64,000 nucleotides of DNA from Panagrolaimus kolymaensis (Eukaryota > Nematoda > Chromadorea > Rhabditida > Panagrolaimidae): the NCBI GenBank assembly GCA_028622995.1, contig JAJQJQ010000006.1:682001-746000 (forward strand). Direction: 5' to 3'. Below the pieces are notes generated by a model, which was not told the origin of the DNA, made no database searches, and saw only the letters and a list, made by a program, of their open reading frames with translations. Numbering within the stretch: position 1 is the stretch's first letter; each line of letters begins with the position of its first letter. A program made the translations under genes and the position numbers. Of this stretch, positions 32,086 through 47,099 are shown piece by piece.

Positions 32086-35000
32086 ATAAAACTAAGAAAG
32101 TGGCTCGCTCATTATTTTTTTGTTAACTGCCTGCCTTCATGATGATTGATTTTAAATATTCCTTCATTGCTTGCTGCTTATTTATTTAATAATTTTTTTA
32201 AATATCTCTTCTTTTTTTTCTTGGTTATTTATTTATTTTTAATTTTAATTTTATCATTGTCGTCAAATCCAATTAATCCTTTTATTTTTTATTAAAATTT
32301 TTTCTTCGACTCTTTAATGCATTTTTTAAAGCTATTTATTTTACAACAACAAAAAAAATTTGAAACAAAATAAAAAATGCGAAAATTCTTTTTGTGATTT
32401 TCTTTTATGGTTTCAACGGCCAAAAAAAAAAAAAAACTCCGCCCTTTTTTTCAAAAAATAAGATGCAAAAGAAAAGCGAAGAAATAAAACAGTGCCTCTC
32501 ATTTATTTATTTTTTCGGTGGTTCAAAAAAATTCTTTGTTTGCTGCTACCATAAAATAAATAAAACCAGCGACGTCGAAAAGTTAGTTATGCCATCGCCG
32601 CCCATTCAAATTGGAAGTGGAGGTGGTGACTTTGTAAAAAAAAATTTAAAGGGCATCTTTTTTTTTGTTGGTTTTTGTTTTGTTTTTTTCGTTTATTTTT
32701 TCATTTAACGCTTCTTCTTTCTCTCATCAGAATTTTTGTTTGTAAAAGTTTTTTTTCTTCTGAATTTTTGTGGCCTTAATTCTTATTTAATTATATTTTC
32801 CATTCCTTTTTTTTTAAATTTTTTTATTGTCTGTTATTTATTTTTTTGTTTATAAAATTATTTAAACTGAAATGATCTACGAGTGTTTAACTGCTATCAA
32901 TGGAAATTAGAATACACAAAAAAAAACTGGAGCTAGATTTATTGAGATAAAAAAAAATGGTTAAGTTTGTTACATTTTTTCCCAGAAATTTTTTTTGCAA
33001 CTTTTTGTCTCGAATAAGTGCATTGAAAAAAAAACTGACGTTCAAGGTTAATATTAAAATATTTCTACATTTTTATAAAACTGAATATCATAATATAAAG
33101 CTGCGTTTGATAGTTTAAGAATGGCTGTTTTTTTCTCGCTTATTTCCAAATTTCAAAGTTCCTTTTTTTGGAAAACTGAAATAAATAAATATTTTGTGAA
33201 AGCTCCAGATTTTCTTTAAAAAATCAGAAATTAAATAAAAAGTAAACTGCGCCGAGTTTCGGTTGACCATCTCGTTATGAAAATATTTTATGCAACTTTC
33301 CAAAAACAACAAAAAAAAACTGGAACATTTGAGTGACGGGTAAAAACCAAAAGCAGCGCCACCTTGACTGACAACCATAAATTCATTTACCTTCTTCTTC
33401 CCTTCCCTTCATCAACAACAAAAAAAAGAAACATTCATGATAAATTTAAGATGATAAGCAACTCCTTTTTTTCAACCCAAAAAAATGCTGAAAAGAGGCT
33501 CAAAATGACAAAAAAAAATATTTTCTCAAAAATAACCCTTTTATAAAAAAAATCATTCAGCAGCTTCTGTGTTTTTCTTTTCTTTCTATCTTCGCTTTAA
33601 TCAACAAAAAAAAGCAAGCAGGGTTAATGAGAGAGAAAAAAAGTTAGCGAACAACGAGAGGCATGACCACCAAAAAGAAAATGTAGCGGCTTTTGTACTT
33701 TAGACTTATCTTCTTCTTTTTTTCTTCCACCACCAAAAAAATCTTTTTGATGAGAGAGAGTGAAAATAAAATATGATTGTTTTTTTTTATATATTTTATT
33801 TTATTTTTCGACCATCGAATTTTTTCTTTCTTTTTTTAACTGGTATGGGGAATGGAAGGTGATAAGGATATGGACCCATCATAGGACATAAATAGAGGAT
33901 AGAAGAAAAAAAGTTAAAGTTTTAGGGTTGTTTTTCTCTTTATTTTTATATTTTTAAATGTTGTTTTTGGCTTTTGATTTTTTTAAATGATTGTTGCTGG
34001 ATGACCATTTGAGAAAGGGAAAAATATTTTATTTTGTTGATAATTTAAAAACTGTGAGCTTCGATGCATAGCGGCTTTTAAAACATAAAATTTTAGTATA
34101 TTTTTCCCTAAATTTTATAAAAAAATGTCTTAAAAACTGAAAAAATACATTTCCTTCCGTTTTTATAATATTATTGTATTTTAGAATCATCTAATCTTCT
34201 ATTTATTTTTTTTTATTTTTTAAAAGTATAACTGTGTTGACGAGTAGTAGATTTAGAATATTTCATAAAAAAAGTTTTAAAATTTTCATTTTTCTAATCT
34301 TTATAATATTTGAATTTTTTCTTAAAACTGAGTTCTTGATTTCTTATATTTTTTAATAGCTTTATGGAATTCCGAGTTATCGAATAATTAAAAGTGTCAG
34401 CGGAAAAATAAGCTTTCCTTTTTTGATTTGTAGCTTTAAACTGTTATTTTTTTTAAACGCCATTGTGTTTATTTCTTGAGCTTGTTAAACTATTTTTTGA
34501 TCTCTAAATCTGAAACTTTGTTTCGCCCATTAAAAAATTTCTGGAAAATTCTCCGAATTCCATTTCTTTTTTTCTCTTGATTTTATTATCTAAAAACAAA
34601 GGCGTTCCCTTCATATTTTTTTGTCACTAAACTGCATCATAAAATATTTTAAATGCTTAACATTTTTTTCATGTCTCTCTTTAAAACTGTCAGCTTTGCT
34701 TTGATGATTTTTTTTTATAAACATACATCTTCAAATATTTTTTTTTATTTTTACAATAGCAAGCCAAGAAATTTTTTTATTCGTTTTTTACACCTCACCA
34801 AAAAAAATATGTCTTTTATAGTAAGGCCACCCATAAAAAAAAGTCATCAAGTGAAGAAGAAGAAAAAAAAAGTGTGAAAGAAAATCAAATCAAAAACTCA
34901 TAAAAAAAACTTTTTCAAAGAAAACTAAAAAAGGATGTTCTTTATACTTTTCACTTTTTTTCTCCTCCCACATAGAGGAGGCACGCTTTTATTTTATTGT

Positions 35001-36580
35001 AAAATTTTTTTAAAAATAAATAACTTTCCTTTCTAAAAAAGAGAATCAAAACTGAATATTATAATGTTCGTTGGAAAGAAAAATAAGTTTGTTTTCGTTG
35101 TCGGTCGATGATAACTTCCAAAAATTAAATAGAATAACCCCAGGTTTTTCATAGTTTATTTTTCTAAGTTGATTTTTTGATAAGAAAAAAAGTTGTTTAA
35201 TTCAAAATCGAGAAAAAAACATATTATTTTTCTTGCGGTGTCAGCAAAGCTTTTTAATTTTTAATGAACTTTTTTAACTTCAAAAGATTCACACCGCATT
35301 TCGCGGGTGGCGAAGAAGAAAAGCTGATGATTATTATTACTTTTTTTAAAGTTGTTTGTTGTTGATTTAAAAAAATTTTATGCATACACTTTTAAGGAGA
35401 AGAAAAAAAACTGTTTTTTTGTGTATTTTTTTCTTTGGTATTTAAAGTTGAGAAATAAATGGTTTTGGAGGATCAAAACTGTGGATCATTGATTGATAAC
35501 GAATGAGAAAATTTTGGATATTGTAAAAAATTCCGTGGAGCACATTTAAATTTATCATTACCTTTATTATTTTTTAAATGGCTTCCTCAACTTTCAATTT
35601 CAATTCCTTAATTGTTTTTTTTAACTGAACTTTGATTTATAACTGGGAATAATTATTTGTTATTCAAAAAATAATGGGTATGAGTTTAAAGAAAACCAAA
35701 AATCATTGTATTGAGATAAAAAAAACTGTGTTTTTTAGCCAAAAAATAATTTATTTTAACCCAAAGAATAGTTTATTAAGAAAAACTGGGGATTCTTAAG
35801 TTGTTTGATAAATAAAATTTTAAGAAACCCATTCTAATTAAAATACATTTATAAACTGTCACCATCTTCCTTTAGGATATCGTATTTTTACTAATTTTTT
35901 TTTATAAACTGTTTTTTTTTTCAGAAGATTTAAACTATGTAGTAATTTTTGAATAATTAAAACTGCCAAAATTTATGTAGGTTAGTCACTGAAATTTGAA
36001 CCGTTTTTTGATAATTATTGTATTTAATTCTCTTTTTTTTGAAACGATTTTTTTCTTTGCTTTATGATAAACTGCGATTCATTTTCGAAATTGGGAAGGT
36101 TTGCTTAAGTTTCTTTTTTTTTCTTCAGGATAATATATAAGGAAAAGGAAAAAATAACTGTTGAAGCAAAAATAATAGGATTTTAATAAAACTGCGTTGC
36201 GTATGTATTCCTGCCATTTTTTTTGTTATGGCTGCTTTTAACCAAAATTGGTTATCAAAAGACAGGAGATGATTAGCTGGTGATTATCATTTTTATATCG
36301 AATAGTACAAATGAAAAATGAATTAACTGGAAATTAAAAATCAGTGAATTTTAATATTTAAAAAAACTGCGCAGAGTTATGCACATAATTTTTGGTTTTG
36401 AAATAATTTATTTAATTTATTATGTTTTTTAAAAGAAAACTGCAAAATTGGTTTCTCTTTTTAATTTTTATTTTCAATTCTTAGATAGATATAAATTTAA
36501 AAAAAGCTAAAATTTAAGATTTAAAATTATAGCGAAAATAATTTTATTAAAAAACTGGAGTCAATTGGTAATCTTTGCTT

Positions 36581-36779
36581 TTAAAGGGACATAGCTATTT
36601 CATGCCTTTTTTGAAATTTCGATAGTGGGGACTGAAAGTTACACTTGGTAAGGCGCGTGTTTGAATTACCGTGTAAGACAGAAAGTGCACGGTAATTCAA
36701 ACACGCGCCGCCCCAACTGTTCCTATCAGCCCCAGTATCGAAATTTTCGAAAATGCATGAAATAGCTATGTCCCTTTAA
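36581..36779. mobile_element. 199-bp foldback MITE
   Basis: The ends TTAAAGGGACATAGCTATTT and its reverse complement form terminal inverted repeats of about 27 bp. The arms continue with interrupted complementarity, including GGTAATTCAAACACGCG in the right arm against its complement in the left. No coding capacity. It shares its tip with the element at 5234 and its right half with the fragment at 331-418. Confidence 0.85.
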
Positions 36780-39700
36780 GCAAGCTTTAAACTGTTACCT
36801 GGAAGGTTGTCAAAATTTTAATATTAGCTTTTTAAAACTGTGTTTGTTCGTTGATTTTCACAGAATCTAAGCTTTTTTGAATTTCATTTTAAAATTTTCA
36901 AGAGAAATAAACTGGCTTTAAATAAGCACGTCGGGTATTGATAAAATTTTGTTAAAGATAATTATTTATTTTTCCATTCGATCAATTCTGTTTTTTTTTC
37001 AAAACTGTAAAAAACTTATTTTTGTATTTTAAAATGCCCTGCTTTGTGCCATAAATAGTTACATAACTGCCATTTCCATTTTTTAATCTTTCATCGCTAA
37101 GATAACTCTTCTTTGAATTGCTCCCTGTAATTATCGCCTTTTTTTAAGAAACCTCAAATTTTAATTTTGGGGTTTTCAAAGATTTATTAATTCTTCTTTT
37201 TTTTCTTCTGCGCGTGTCTGTAATTTAGGAAGAAGAAGAAAAAATTTAAGTTGTTTCATTTATTTTCTTTTTTTCTTATTTTCGGCTTCCATAAAATAAA
37301 TAAAATATGGGCTTTGTCGAAAAATGGAAGACATCTTTTTTATTGCAACGTTTATGCATATTTTTTGTTTTGTTTTGGGAAACAAAGTTGCCAATTAAAA
37401 TTTTTTTTATTATAAAGTTGGGGGTAGGAAAAAAGGAACGGCAATAAACAAAATACTTTTTTATTACATTTTAACTGGAGGACTGTGTTCAAGATGGCAA
37501 ATTTTTTTTTATTATTTTGATTTTGTCTAAGAAAGTATAATACAAATTAAAAAACTGTTTTCTGAGTTTTATTCTTCGTGACATCGATGGTATTTAACCC
37601 AAAAAATCTTGAAATTAAACAATTGACTCTATTTTCCATTTTTAAAAAACTGTTTTGTATCACGGCTCTTTAGAAAAAGCTAAGTCAAAATATTTAATTT
37701 TATAAAGAAAATAAACTGCAAATTGTTGATAAAGGTATTTTGGGTTGATCTGATCTTCTTTACTATAGCGCGCTCTAAAAAAAAATGAAACTTTTCATTT
37801 ACTTTCTTTCCAAATATTTTATATGTATTTTTGATGTCTCTTTAATATTTAATAAGTTCATAATAATAATAATTTTTATCTATCTTTATTTTTAAACTGA
37901 GTTAGTTTCTTTTTTTCCTTGACATGGAAACTATTAGGTTTCTTCTTGAACAAACTACTTTTTGAATGAATCGTGAAATTTTTTTTATAATAAACTGTGG
38001 TTTGGATAAAATTGAAGTGGGTAAAAAATTTAAAAATGATGAGGTTTTTTCATTCATAAAATCCTTGTCTTGTTTCCATTTAAAAAATAAAATAAACACA
38101 CACTTTTTGAAGAATCGCAATTTGAAATAAATTAAAATAATTTAAAACTGTTTTGCGAAAATTTTTCCTTAACAATAATTAGCTAATTCTTTTTTATTCA
38201 TTTTTTTTGTTGGCAATAAAACTGAATTGAACCGTGATTCTGAATTGGAATGAAAAAATCTGTGGATTCCTGATTTAGGTGGCGACAAACATGCCAAAAA
38301 ATTTTAAAAACTGTTTTGCATAAAAGCTTTGAATTTTTATGAAACTTGAATCGATTATTTCATCATTATCTTTCTTTCTTCGCTCATTAAAACATTCTTC
38401 TTTATCCAAATTAAAAAAGAAGTCGCAATTTTTTTATATCAAAAAAAAACTGAAAAGCGAAAGAAAAAATGATTGAATATAAAAAAAAGATGAACGACGA
38501 CGACGCTCGTCGAACATCTGCCGGGTTCAAACCAAAACAAAAAATGAATAAGGAAAATTGAAAGAAGAAAAGCAGCTATCGCGAATAAAAAAAACTGAGA
38601 AAATAAAAACAAATTATAAGCTTTTTTTTTACGGATAAATAAATGCTCTCAACCTCTCTTTCTCTCTTTTCTCTGTTTCTAACTGTCTTCGGTTTTTTTT
38701 TTGGGTTGCCTTTCCTTATTTATTTTTGACTTTTTGAATTTTCTCAAAAATGAAAGGTCAAGCAACAACAAAAATCTCATTCACAAGAAGTGAAAGAGAG
38801 AAAGAAAAAAAAACGGGCTAATGAGTGTCAGTTATTCCATGTGTTGGGTTTGGCTTGATTGAAGTGGATTTAAAATAATTGGCTTTTCTATTGCGAGAAG
38901 GATGGGATTTGGCTTAAAACTGCGTAGGACCATTAATATTTGAATTTGCTATTTCTTCTTTCATTTTTTTATTTATTGGAAAAATTGTTATCTTTAGCCG
39001 CAGTTGCTGCTGGTTGCATTTATTAAAATTTTTGTGGAAATCACAAAAATTTTTGATTCTTTAAAAAATTATTCTTAAAATATTAACTGTCAATCTTTAG
39101 ATTACCATAAAGTTTTTGTTTCGTCTAAATTTAACGATTGCCGAAATTAAAAAAAGGTGGAAAATACAATTTTAATTTGTTTTTTCAAATTTAACTCTTT
39201 TTATACGATTAAAAAACTGCGATGTCGTTTGCTTTGTTTAAAAAAATTCACTTTTTAACTGAAATTTGACTTAGAGAGTTTTAGAAGAAATTTACTCATT
39301 TTTTAAAATATTTTTTATTCTTTCTTTTTCGATTGAATAAATACACCAAAATTTGTTTAGATTTAAAAACTGTTCTTGACTCTCGCATATTTTTCTTTTA
39401 AATTTATAAAATAATCCAATAAACTGAAAAAATATTTTTTAACCATTTTACGGAAAATTATAATTAAAAACTGTTCCATGTTTTATAATTCCAATTTTTC
39501 ATAACATAACTTAAAACTTAGGACTTTAACTATAAAACAAACCAAGTTTTTTTAGGATGATGGTAATTTTAATATTCTCTTAAAATTTAAATGCGATGTT
39601 TTTATGTGCATTTAAAAAAAAAACTGCGATGAAATTTGAGGGGTTTTGTTTTACAATATTTAATTTTTAACTGAATAGTCTTAAAGCCGTTTGTAAAAAA

Positions 39701-42700
39701 ATAATTTTTAACTGTCTATCAATTTTTACAAAACTTTTTTTCATTTCATCAAAAAAGTTCACCCAAATTTAGTAAGGCTGCTTTTAAAATGTTGGTTAAA
39801 AATTATAAATTATTATTAAAAACTTTCGTTATTTTTTTAAACATTTTTTTAATAAAATAAACTGTAATAGTTGGTTATTTATTTATTTCATTTCACCATC
39901 ACACACAAAATTAAAAACTGTTTCTTCAATTCGTAATGAGTATATTAAACTTAAAGCTTTAATAACTCTTGTAAATAGAAGAAATTTGGCGAAAATCTAC
40001 CTTTGATTTTTTTGCTAAATTCAGTTCAATTCTTTTTTTTATAAATTGTAAAAAAAATTTATTTAATAATATTTAACAAATTTTGTTTTCTTAAATCAAC
40101 TTTTTTTTTAAAGCTGTCCTTTTCATTTTTATAAAAAAAAGAATTTTCTTTTATTTTTCGATCAACAAACAAGCAAGCCTCTTACATAATTTTTTTTGTG
40201 TCGGCTTTGATCTTTTTTTCTTTTTTTTTCAAAAAAGGAAATCATTCATTTATTTTTGCATTTTGTTTCGTTTCATCAGCTGTTTTTCATTTTTTCCTTT
40301 TTTTCGTTGGTTGTCTTTATTTTAGTCGTTTTTCTTCTTTTTTTTATGTAAAAAAAAAATACATACAAAAAAATGAAATAAACGGAAGCTTCTTTTTTTC
40401 TCTCTATGTATTTTTTTTTGCTCCCGCCTTCGTTGTTTTGTACATATTTTTTTTTATATCATTTTTTTATTTTATTTCGATTGAAACAAGAAACACAACA
40501 AGCATAAACAAAAAAAATCTGTCATGAATCATTTAGTTCTTTCTTTCTCTCCTGCTGTTTTATTTTATTTTTTTCATTGAAGCTTACGTTGATTTTCTAA
40601 AGTATTATTATTTTTTTTTTCATGTTAAAACTGAAACGGAAATACTACCTTGTTTTTAAATTCAAATTCTTAATTCAAGACTCTTAAAATATTTTTTTTG
40701 CAATTTATTCTTTAGGAAAAAAGATTTTATATTCTAACTTTTTGTTTTTCTTCCAAAAAAGAAATAACTTTTTCACAAAATTTTGGGAAAAATCATTTTT
40801 GATATTAAAAAAACTGCGTTCATTCTAAATTTCTTTTTTTCTCGATGGATACTAAATTAACGATGCTTTTATTCCATATTTTATTAAACTGATTTATGTA
40901 AGAACAATAACTGATAAATTCTCCAACAACAACAAAAAAAACTGCGAACCTTTATGATGAGCTTTAAATTAACTTTTTTTTTGCATAAATATTTATTAAG
41001 ATATATGTAGCTAAAATATATATTTAAACTGTCATAAATATCTGATTTTTGAGATTATTTAGTTTGTTAAACATTTTTGATCCAGAAATTATTTTAGCTC
41101 TTTTTAATTTATAACTGACATCTTCAGTTGTAGAAGTATATTTGTAAACTGAGCTTCTATCAATTCTAATATTTTATATAAATTTTTTTTCGCGCCGCGT
41201 TTGAAAAGCCAAAGTGATATAAATTTTCTAATAAAAATAAAACTGAGCTTTTTTGAGTTTGTAGCTTTTATTATTATTAACTGAGATATTTCTTACTTTC
41301 TTTTTTCACATCCCATTTTTTAAAATTTTAAGTCTTTCCTAATTTTAGCAACACACAAATTCGAAATAAAAACCATTCTTTTTTCCTTTCATTGTTTTTT
41401 ATTTTCTCTGTAAACCATAAAATCGCAATGAAGCTTTCTTTCCTTTTATTTCCGATACAAAGCTCCTCTTTTTTTAATACAAAAAATGAAGAGAAAAAAA
41501 TTTGTATTGAGTTTTGTAACTGTTTTTTGTTATCTCATCAAAAAACTGATTTTTACCAAGCAAGAAAGGTAAACGGGTAAAAAAAAACAAAGAAGATAGA
41601 AAAAAAGGAAGAATTTTAGTTTAAAAAAATAACTGTCATCATCATTTTTGTCAGAGGAAAGTGTGTGTAACTGTATTCGCAACAAATAGTCGGATGCTTT
41701 CTTTTTATCGTGTGTAAGTTGGTTGTAAGAACCTATGTAACTTTTTTTTCTTTCTTATTTTAACTGAATAAATTTATTAATTTTTTGGGGGAAATGAGAA
41801 AATTAGTCAAATCTTTTTTCTTGTCTTAAAAAAATATTTTCAAACTTTTATGATTATGGATGGCAGTGGCAAAGGCTGCTCTGTGGCTGCAACCAACAAG
41901 CATAGCCAATGTTGACTTTTTTTTGTTTTGTTTGTTATTGATGGAGTTATCGATAAATAGACAGAGAGATAGATATAGACCCATCCTTTTGTTTGCTATC
42001 GTGTTTGTATATTGGAAGACCTACCTACTACCCTTTCTCTCTTTTATGGATGGTGTATGAATTCATGTATTTTTTTTCATTCTTTTTTTTTTTAAATCAC
42101 AAAAATATACTCAAAAAAAAGGAAAGCAAGCCGACGCCACTGCCTCAACCACAACAATCACTAACTAAAAAAGCAAGCAAAGCAAAGCATCTTGCGCAAG
42201 AAATAAAGAAAAAAGACAACAAATACCGATTGGCGCCATCCTCCATCCATCACATCCATCTCTCATCATCATCGTCGTCTGCTCTTTTTTTCTCTCTTTT
42301 TTTTCAAGCCTTTTTAGTTAGTTATTATTTGTTACTCGCATCACTCGCGCTTAAGCTTTTTTTTCTTGCTCATTTTTTTAACTAACTAACTTTGTTGCTT
42401 GTATAAATTTTTTTTTTCATTGACTGACTTCACTTGGTTTTACAATTTTGAAGAATAAAAAAAGTCCTCCTCCTCTTCATCATTTTTCTATATTTTATTT
42501 TTTTCGATGAAGCAAGCAAACAATCAAGCAGGACGACAAAAAATAAAATAAGAGAGAAACTTTTTTTTAACTGACTGGGTTGATACTGCTGCTTTGCTTT
42601 CTCATATTTTTTTTGTACCGTTTTTTAAATTTATTTTTAAAATCGATTTTATCTTCCATTTTTCTTGCTTACAAAAAAAGACTTGGGACATCTTGAAAAA

Positions 42701-45700
42701 ATAATTCTTCAAGAAAATGATTATATTTTATTTTTGTTGGATTATCAGACCCAACTGAAGGTACTGGTTCTTCCATTCCTTTTTTTATTTTGTTGCAAAT
42801 ATTTGTTTTTGAACAACAAAAAAAAATGGTGATAGTGGTTTCTTCTTTTTTTCAACTGCTTTGTTGCTTGTTTGCTTCTGGTTTTCTTTTTTTCTTTTTG
42901 CTGCAGAAATTAAAACTGATTTTATTTTATTTTTCGTATTCATTTTTTAATTGAGATGAGATAAGTTTGACTGTCTTTTCATTTATGCCTTTTTTGCTAG
43001 TATTCGAGATATAAAAAACTGTAGAACCAGTCATTCAACGGTTACCTCAAAGAATGGGGATTCGGCACAAAAAGACAAAAAAATAACTGTATTAATTATT
43101 CTCTCTCTTTATGAATATTTTTAACCTCCTAATAAGTAATTTTTTTTAAACTGTCATCAATGTTCTCAATAGTATTATTTTTTGTTTTTCTTGAAACATA
43201 AACTGCAAAATACAATAAATTCAATTCACATATTTTCCTCTTTTGTTTAAACCATCTTAGAACTTGAAGCATTTTAAAAAAATTTTCAAAACTTTTTAAA
43301 CCTTAGTTCCTTCCTCTCATGTTGACTCCCTTTTCTCACTAATAAGAGACAGACGACACCCTTATTGTTCGATTAGCAATTTTCTTTTTTTTCTTACGTC
43401 GTATGTAAAGTAAAGTGTTTCGAACAAAAAAAAGTTTTTCTTATTAACTATCTGCGCGAATATTCTCTTCTTGTAACCCTCAAGTTTTTGGGTTATCGTT
43501 AGCTTAACTTACATACATACATACATTTTTTTCCTTAAATTTTTTTTCGTAGTCTTAAGCGTACGCAATTTTGAATAATTTTTTTGTTTAACTGTGTTGT
43601 CGGAAATTTGGTTATTGAATTATCAAGAAATAAAAACCGGAGCAATTGATTGGGTTGGGTCTAAATAACAGTAAAATTATTTCAGAAATTTTAATAAATT
43701 TTTGGGAGAAAATAAAAAAACTGAAAATTAGCTAACATAAGTATTTGGCTCCATTTTTTAAAACAACTTCCGCATCAAATTTTTTGAACCATAATAATTT
43801 TAAACTGTTTTCATTGTTCTTAAAATTACTCTATTTTTTTTTTAAATAATTTTTTGCCATATAAAACGATTACAAAATTATTTCCAGATTTTTTTAAACT
43901 GTCAGACATTTATTTAGGTCTTATGATGACAAGCCTTTATTACTTGTTTAATAAACTGTGGCAGGCTGTAACAGAGGCTTGAGCTCAAAATCATAGTTGA
44001 CAACTTTTTCACAAAATTTTTATTTTTTTTTAATCATAAAGAAACTGCATTTATTATTTTTACATAAAATCGGCTATATTTTTTAAAGTTTTAACAAGAT
44101 TTATACTTTTTTGCAATTAAAAACTGTGAAAAGTAATACTTTCTTGTGTCAAATTAATTTTAAACTGATTTGGATTATCGAATCCTTGAATTTTTTTTCT
44201 TACCATTCACAAATACAATATTTATGTATTTATTTTTGATACTTTTTATAACTGTGTCTTTCCAATTTCAGCGCGTGATTTAATTTTTTATATAAAACTG
44301 TAGCACCGAAAAAAATTTCTAATCTTCATTCTATGATATCATAACCTTCTCTTGAGTGTTTGCTTTCCCATGATTCTCAGAATTACATAACTGTATTTTA
44401 TTTATTTTAAATCATCTTCATCAAAGAGGATTTTTTCCATTTTTTTTTTCTTCACTTAAGTATCCACTCATTTTCCGCCTTTTTAATTTTTTTATCCTTT
44501 TTCTTTCTTTCGATTCAATCCAATTCGATGGAAACGAAACTTAATGCGGCACGCTTTTATTTTTCCTTCTCTTCTTCGTACAAAAAAAAAAGTAAATAAA
44601 ACAAAAGCAAAAAAAATTCAATGCAAGCTGATTCTAAGAAATGACTTGCCAAAATAAAATTTTTTTTTTGTTTCAAAGTATGATTCTTTTATTTTAACCT
44701 TTTGAAATTAATAAATAAACTGTGGGCAGTTGATTAATAATAAGTGTCTCAAAATGTTGAGAGTATTTGAAATTATTTTTTATTTTTTGTAGATAGGATA
44801 GGAGCCAAAATTTTTAGCATCTGAAAAATATTTTATTTTTAATGAATTTTAACTGGAAGAACGCTAGAGGCCCCTAATTTTTTTTTCTTCACAATATTTG
44901 ATTATTAAAACTGACATTTGTAATAATTGGATTAGTTGCATCAAAGAGGAGGAAGAATTAATAAAAAAGTAAATAACTGAATGTTTCGTTCATTTTCTTG
45001 TAAGTAAGAAATTTTTTTTAATAATTTCTTGTCCAAACATTTTTTTCTTTTAAAAATTTCTGGTACTTTTATATTTTTTAAATAATAAACTGAAGGAATA
45101 GTTTTTGCGGTAGCAAAAAAGTATGGCATAATTTGCTGATAAAAAAGATTATAACTGAAAATATTTTTTGATTCAAAATTTTTTTTATTGGATTATTTTA
45201 AAACTGTAATAATCTTTCTTTATTTTGTGTATAAAAAAACTGCGTTACGTGGTTCCATAACCAAAATTAATTCATCAAAACTGTAAATCTTTTTTCATCT
45301 TTATAACTAAAAAAAGTATGTTACTTGAGTTTTAATAGATATCAAGCAAACCAAATATTATTTTTTATTGTGGTTATGGATATAAACTGGAGATAAGTTA
45401 GCATGGCGGTGGAACGTTTTTTAAATTAACTGAACCTTCATTTTTTTTGCAAATTACCTTGATCAAGTCACTTTTCTTTCCATCACCACTTTTCCTTCTT
45501 TGCCCCATAAAAATAGAAAAATCATATTTTTTTTGCTCAATTTTGCCTATAAAATTTATTTATTTTTTCTTTCAATTTTCTTTTCTCATTCAATCAATCT
45601 ATCATCAACAACAACAAAATTTGTTGTTGTTCCTGTTAATTTGTTTATGTAATAAAACGAATGCCATTTTCACACTTTTTTTTCATTATTTTGTCATCAA

Positions 45701-46905
45701 AGATTTTTCGCCGCATCATCATTCATTTCATCAAAAAAAAAAGTGAAGATGATGGCCCTCATTCAAAGAAGAAGAAAAAAAAAATTTTTTTATTGAAAAG
45801 TTTCTTTTTTTTTTAGTCCTTTATCGGCTGCTTTTTATTCTTTTGCGCATCGCCGACCGAATGTGTGCTTCTTTTTTTCTCTCTCAAGATCTCTATCAAA
45901 CAAAAAATGGGAATGGGAAAGGAAAAGTAAGCTACTACCCCCATTTTATATCGTCGGCTGCTACTACTACCAATACCAATAAATTCTTTTTCTATCTTTT
46001 TTTTATTGTATCTTTTTTTTCTCAGTGGCGGCTGTCGATAAAAAAATATGCATACATAAATATTTTCTTATTAAAAAAAGAAGATTTCTTGCGCAGATCA
46101 AATGGCAAAAAAAAAAAAATAAACGACGATGATGGAATGGTTTTCTTCCTTTTCGCTTTCGCTTTTCGTTGTTTATTTTGAGAAAGAAAATCGCGCAAAA
46201 AAAAAAGTGAAAAAAGAAAAGATAAAAGAAGAAAAAAGGTGTCAATAATAAATAATGAATGGCAGGCGTATCAAAATAAGAAAAATAATAAAAACATGCG
46301 GATCAAATTACCATATAAAAATTTTTTTTTTCTTTTTCAGATTGTTTAAAAAAGGAAAAAGTAAATAATGAAGGAAGAAGGGTTTCAAACAAAAGTGGTG
46401 GTTGCTTCTAAATTTAAGATTGGCTTTTAAAAAATTGCGAAGGCTAAAAAAGATTTTTTCTGATTATAAAAAGTTTTCTTCATGAATAGTTAATTGCTTG
46501 ATGTGAATTAAATTTGGTTTTTTAAATTATTAAAAACTGTAACATAATGTAATTCTTTTTTTTAACTGATGGTGGATTTAAAAACTGTAATTAAAAGTTC
46601 ATTTGCAAAGCGTAATGGTAGCGAAAAAGAAAATATAAAATACCATAAATTAAAAAACTGTTGCACGAATTCAAGGAAGTTTTAATTTTTAAGGATTTTT
46701 TTAATTAAACTGGCAACCGAATCATTTTAATTTCAAATTTTAATATTCTAAAAAATTTTAAACTGAGCTACTCATAGGAATCTTGAGTTACAACTTGCAA
46801 GGATTTATTTGAAAATCGATTTTGTTTGCAACTTTAAATTATAAAAAAATGATTTAAACTGATAAATAAAAGTTTATAGCAGATTTAACAAACTGATTTA
46901 CAAGG

Positions 46906-47099
46906 TGATATGGGAAGTTTGGCTATATATGTCTGAATGTAAATATGAAGCAGCGAGATGCTGCAGCCTAAAAATGATTTTCACTCTTCCTAGTTTTGTC
47001 TTGTCATATATACGTTACTAACTTTACTTCGTCTGTGTTTATGTTTGTGTGTATGTAATAAAGCTGGTTATTAAAAGTAGTAGGAGTTCCCCTACATCA
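46906..47099 (+). mobile_element. solo LTR (194 bp) with CAAGG target duplication
   Basis: The segment starts TGATATGGG and ends CCTACATCA (TGAT/ATCA termini). It is flanked on both sides by CAAGG (46901-46905 and 47100-47104). It contains an internal AATAAAG signal near its 3' third and is less A/T-biased than its surroundings. These are the marks of an LTR left after recombination. It is a different family from the element at 5689. Confidence 0.75.

Noticed and set aside
40198..42385. Frames of 60-130 codons in the gene desert
   Set aside because: Phe/Ser/Lys runs in low-complexity DNA without splice partners or protein-like composition.
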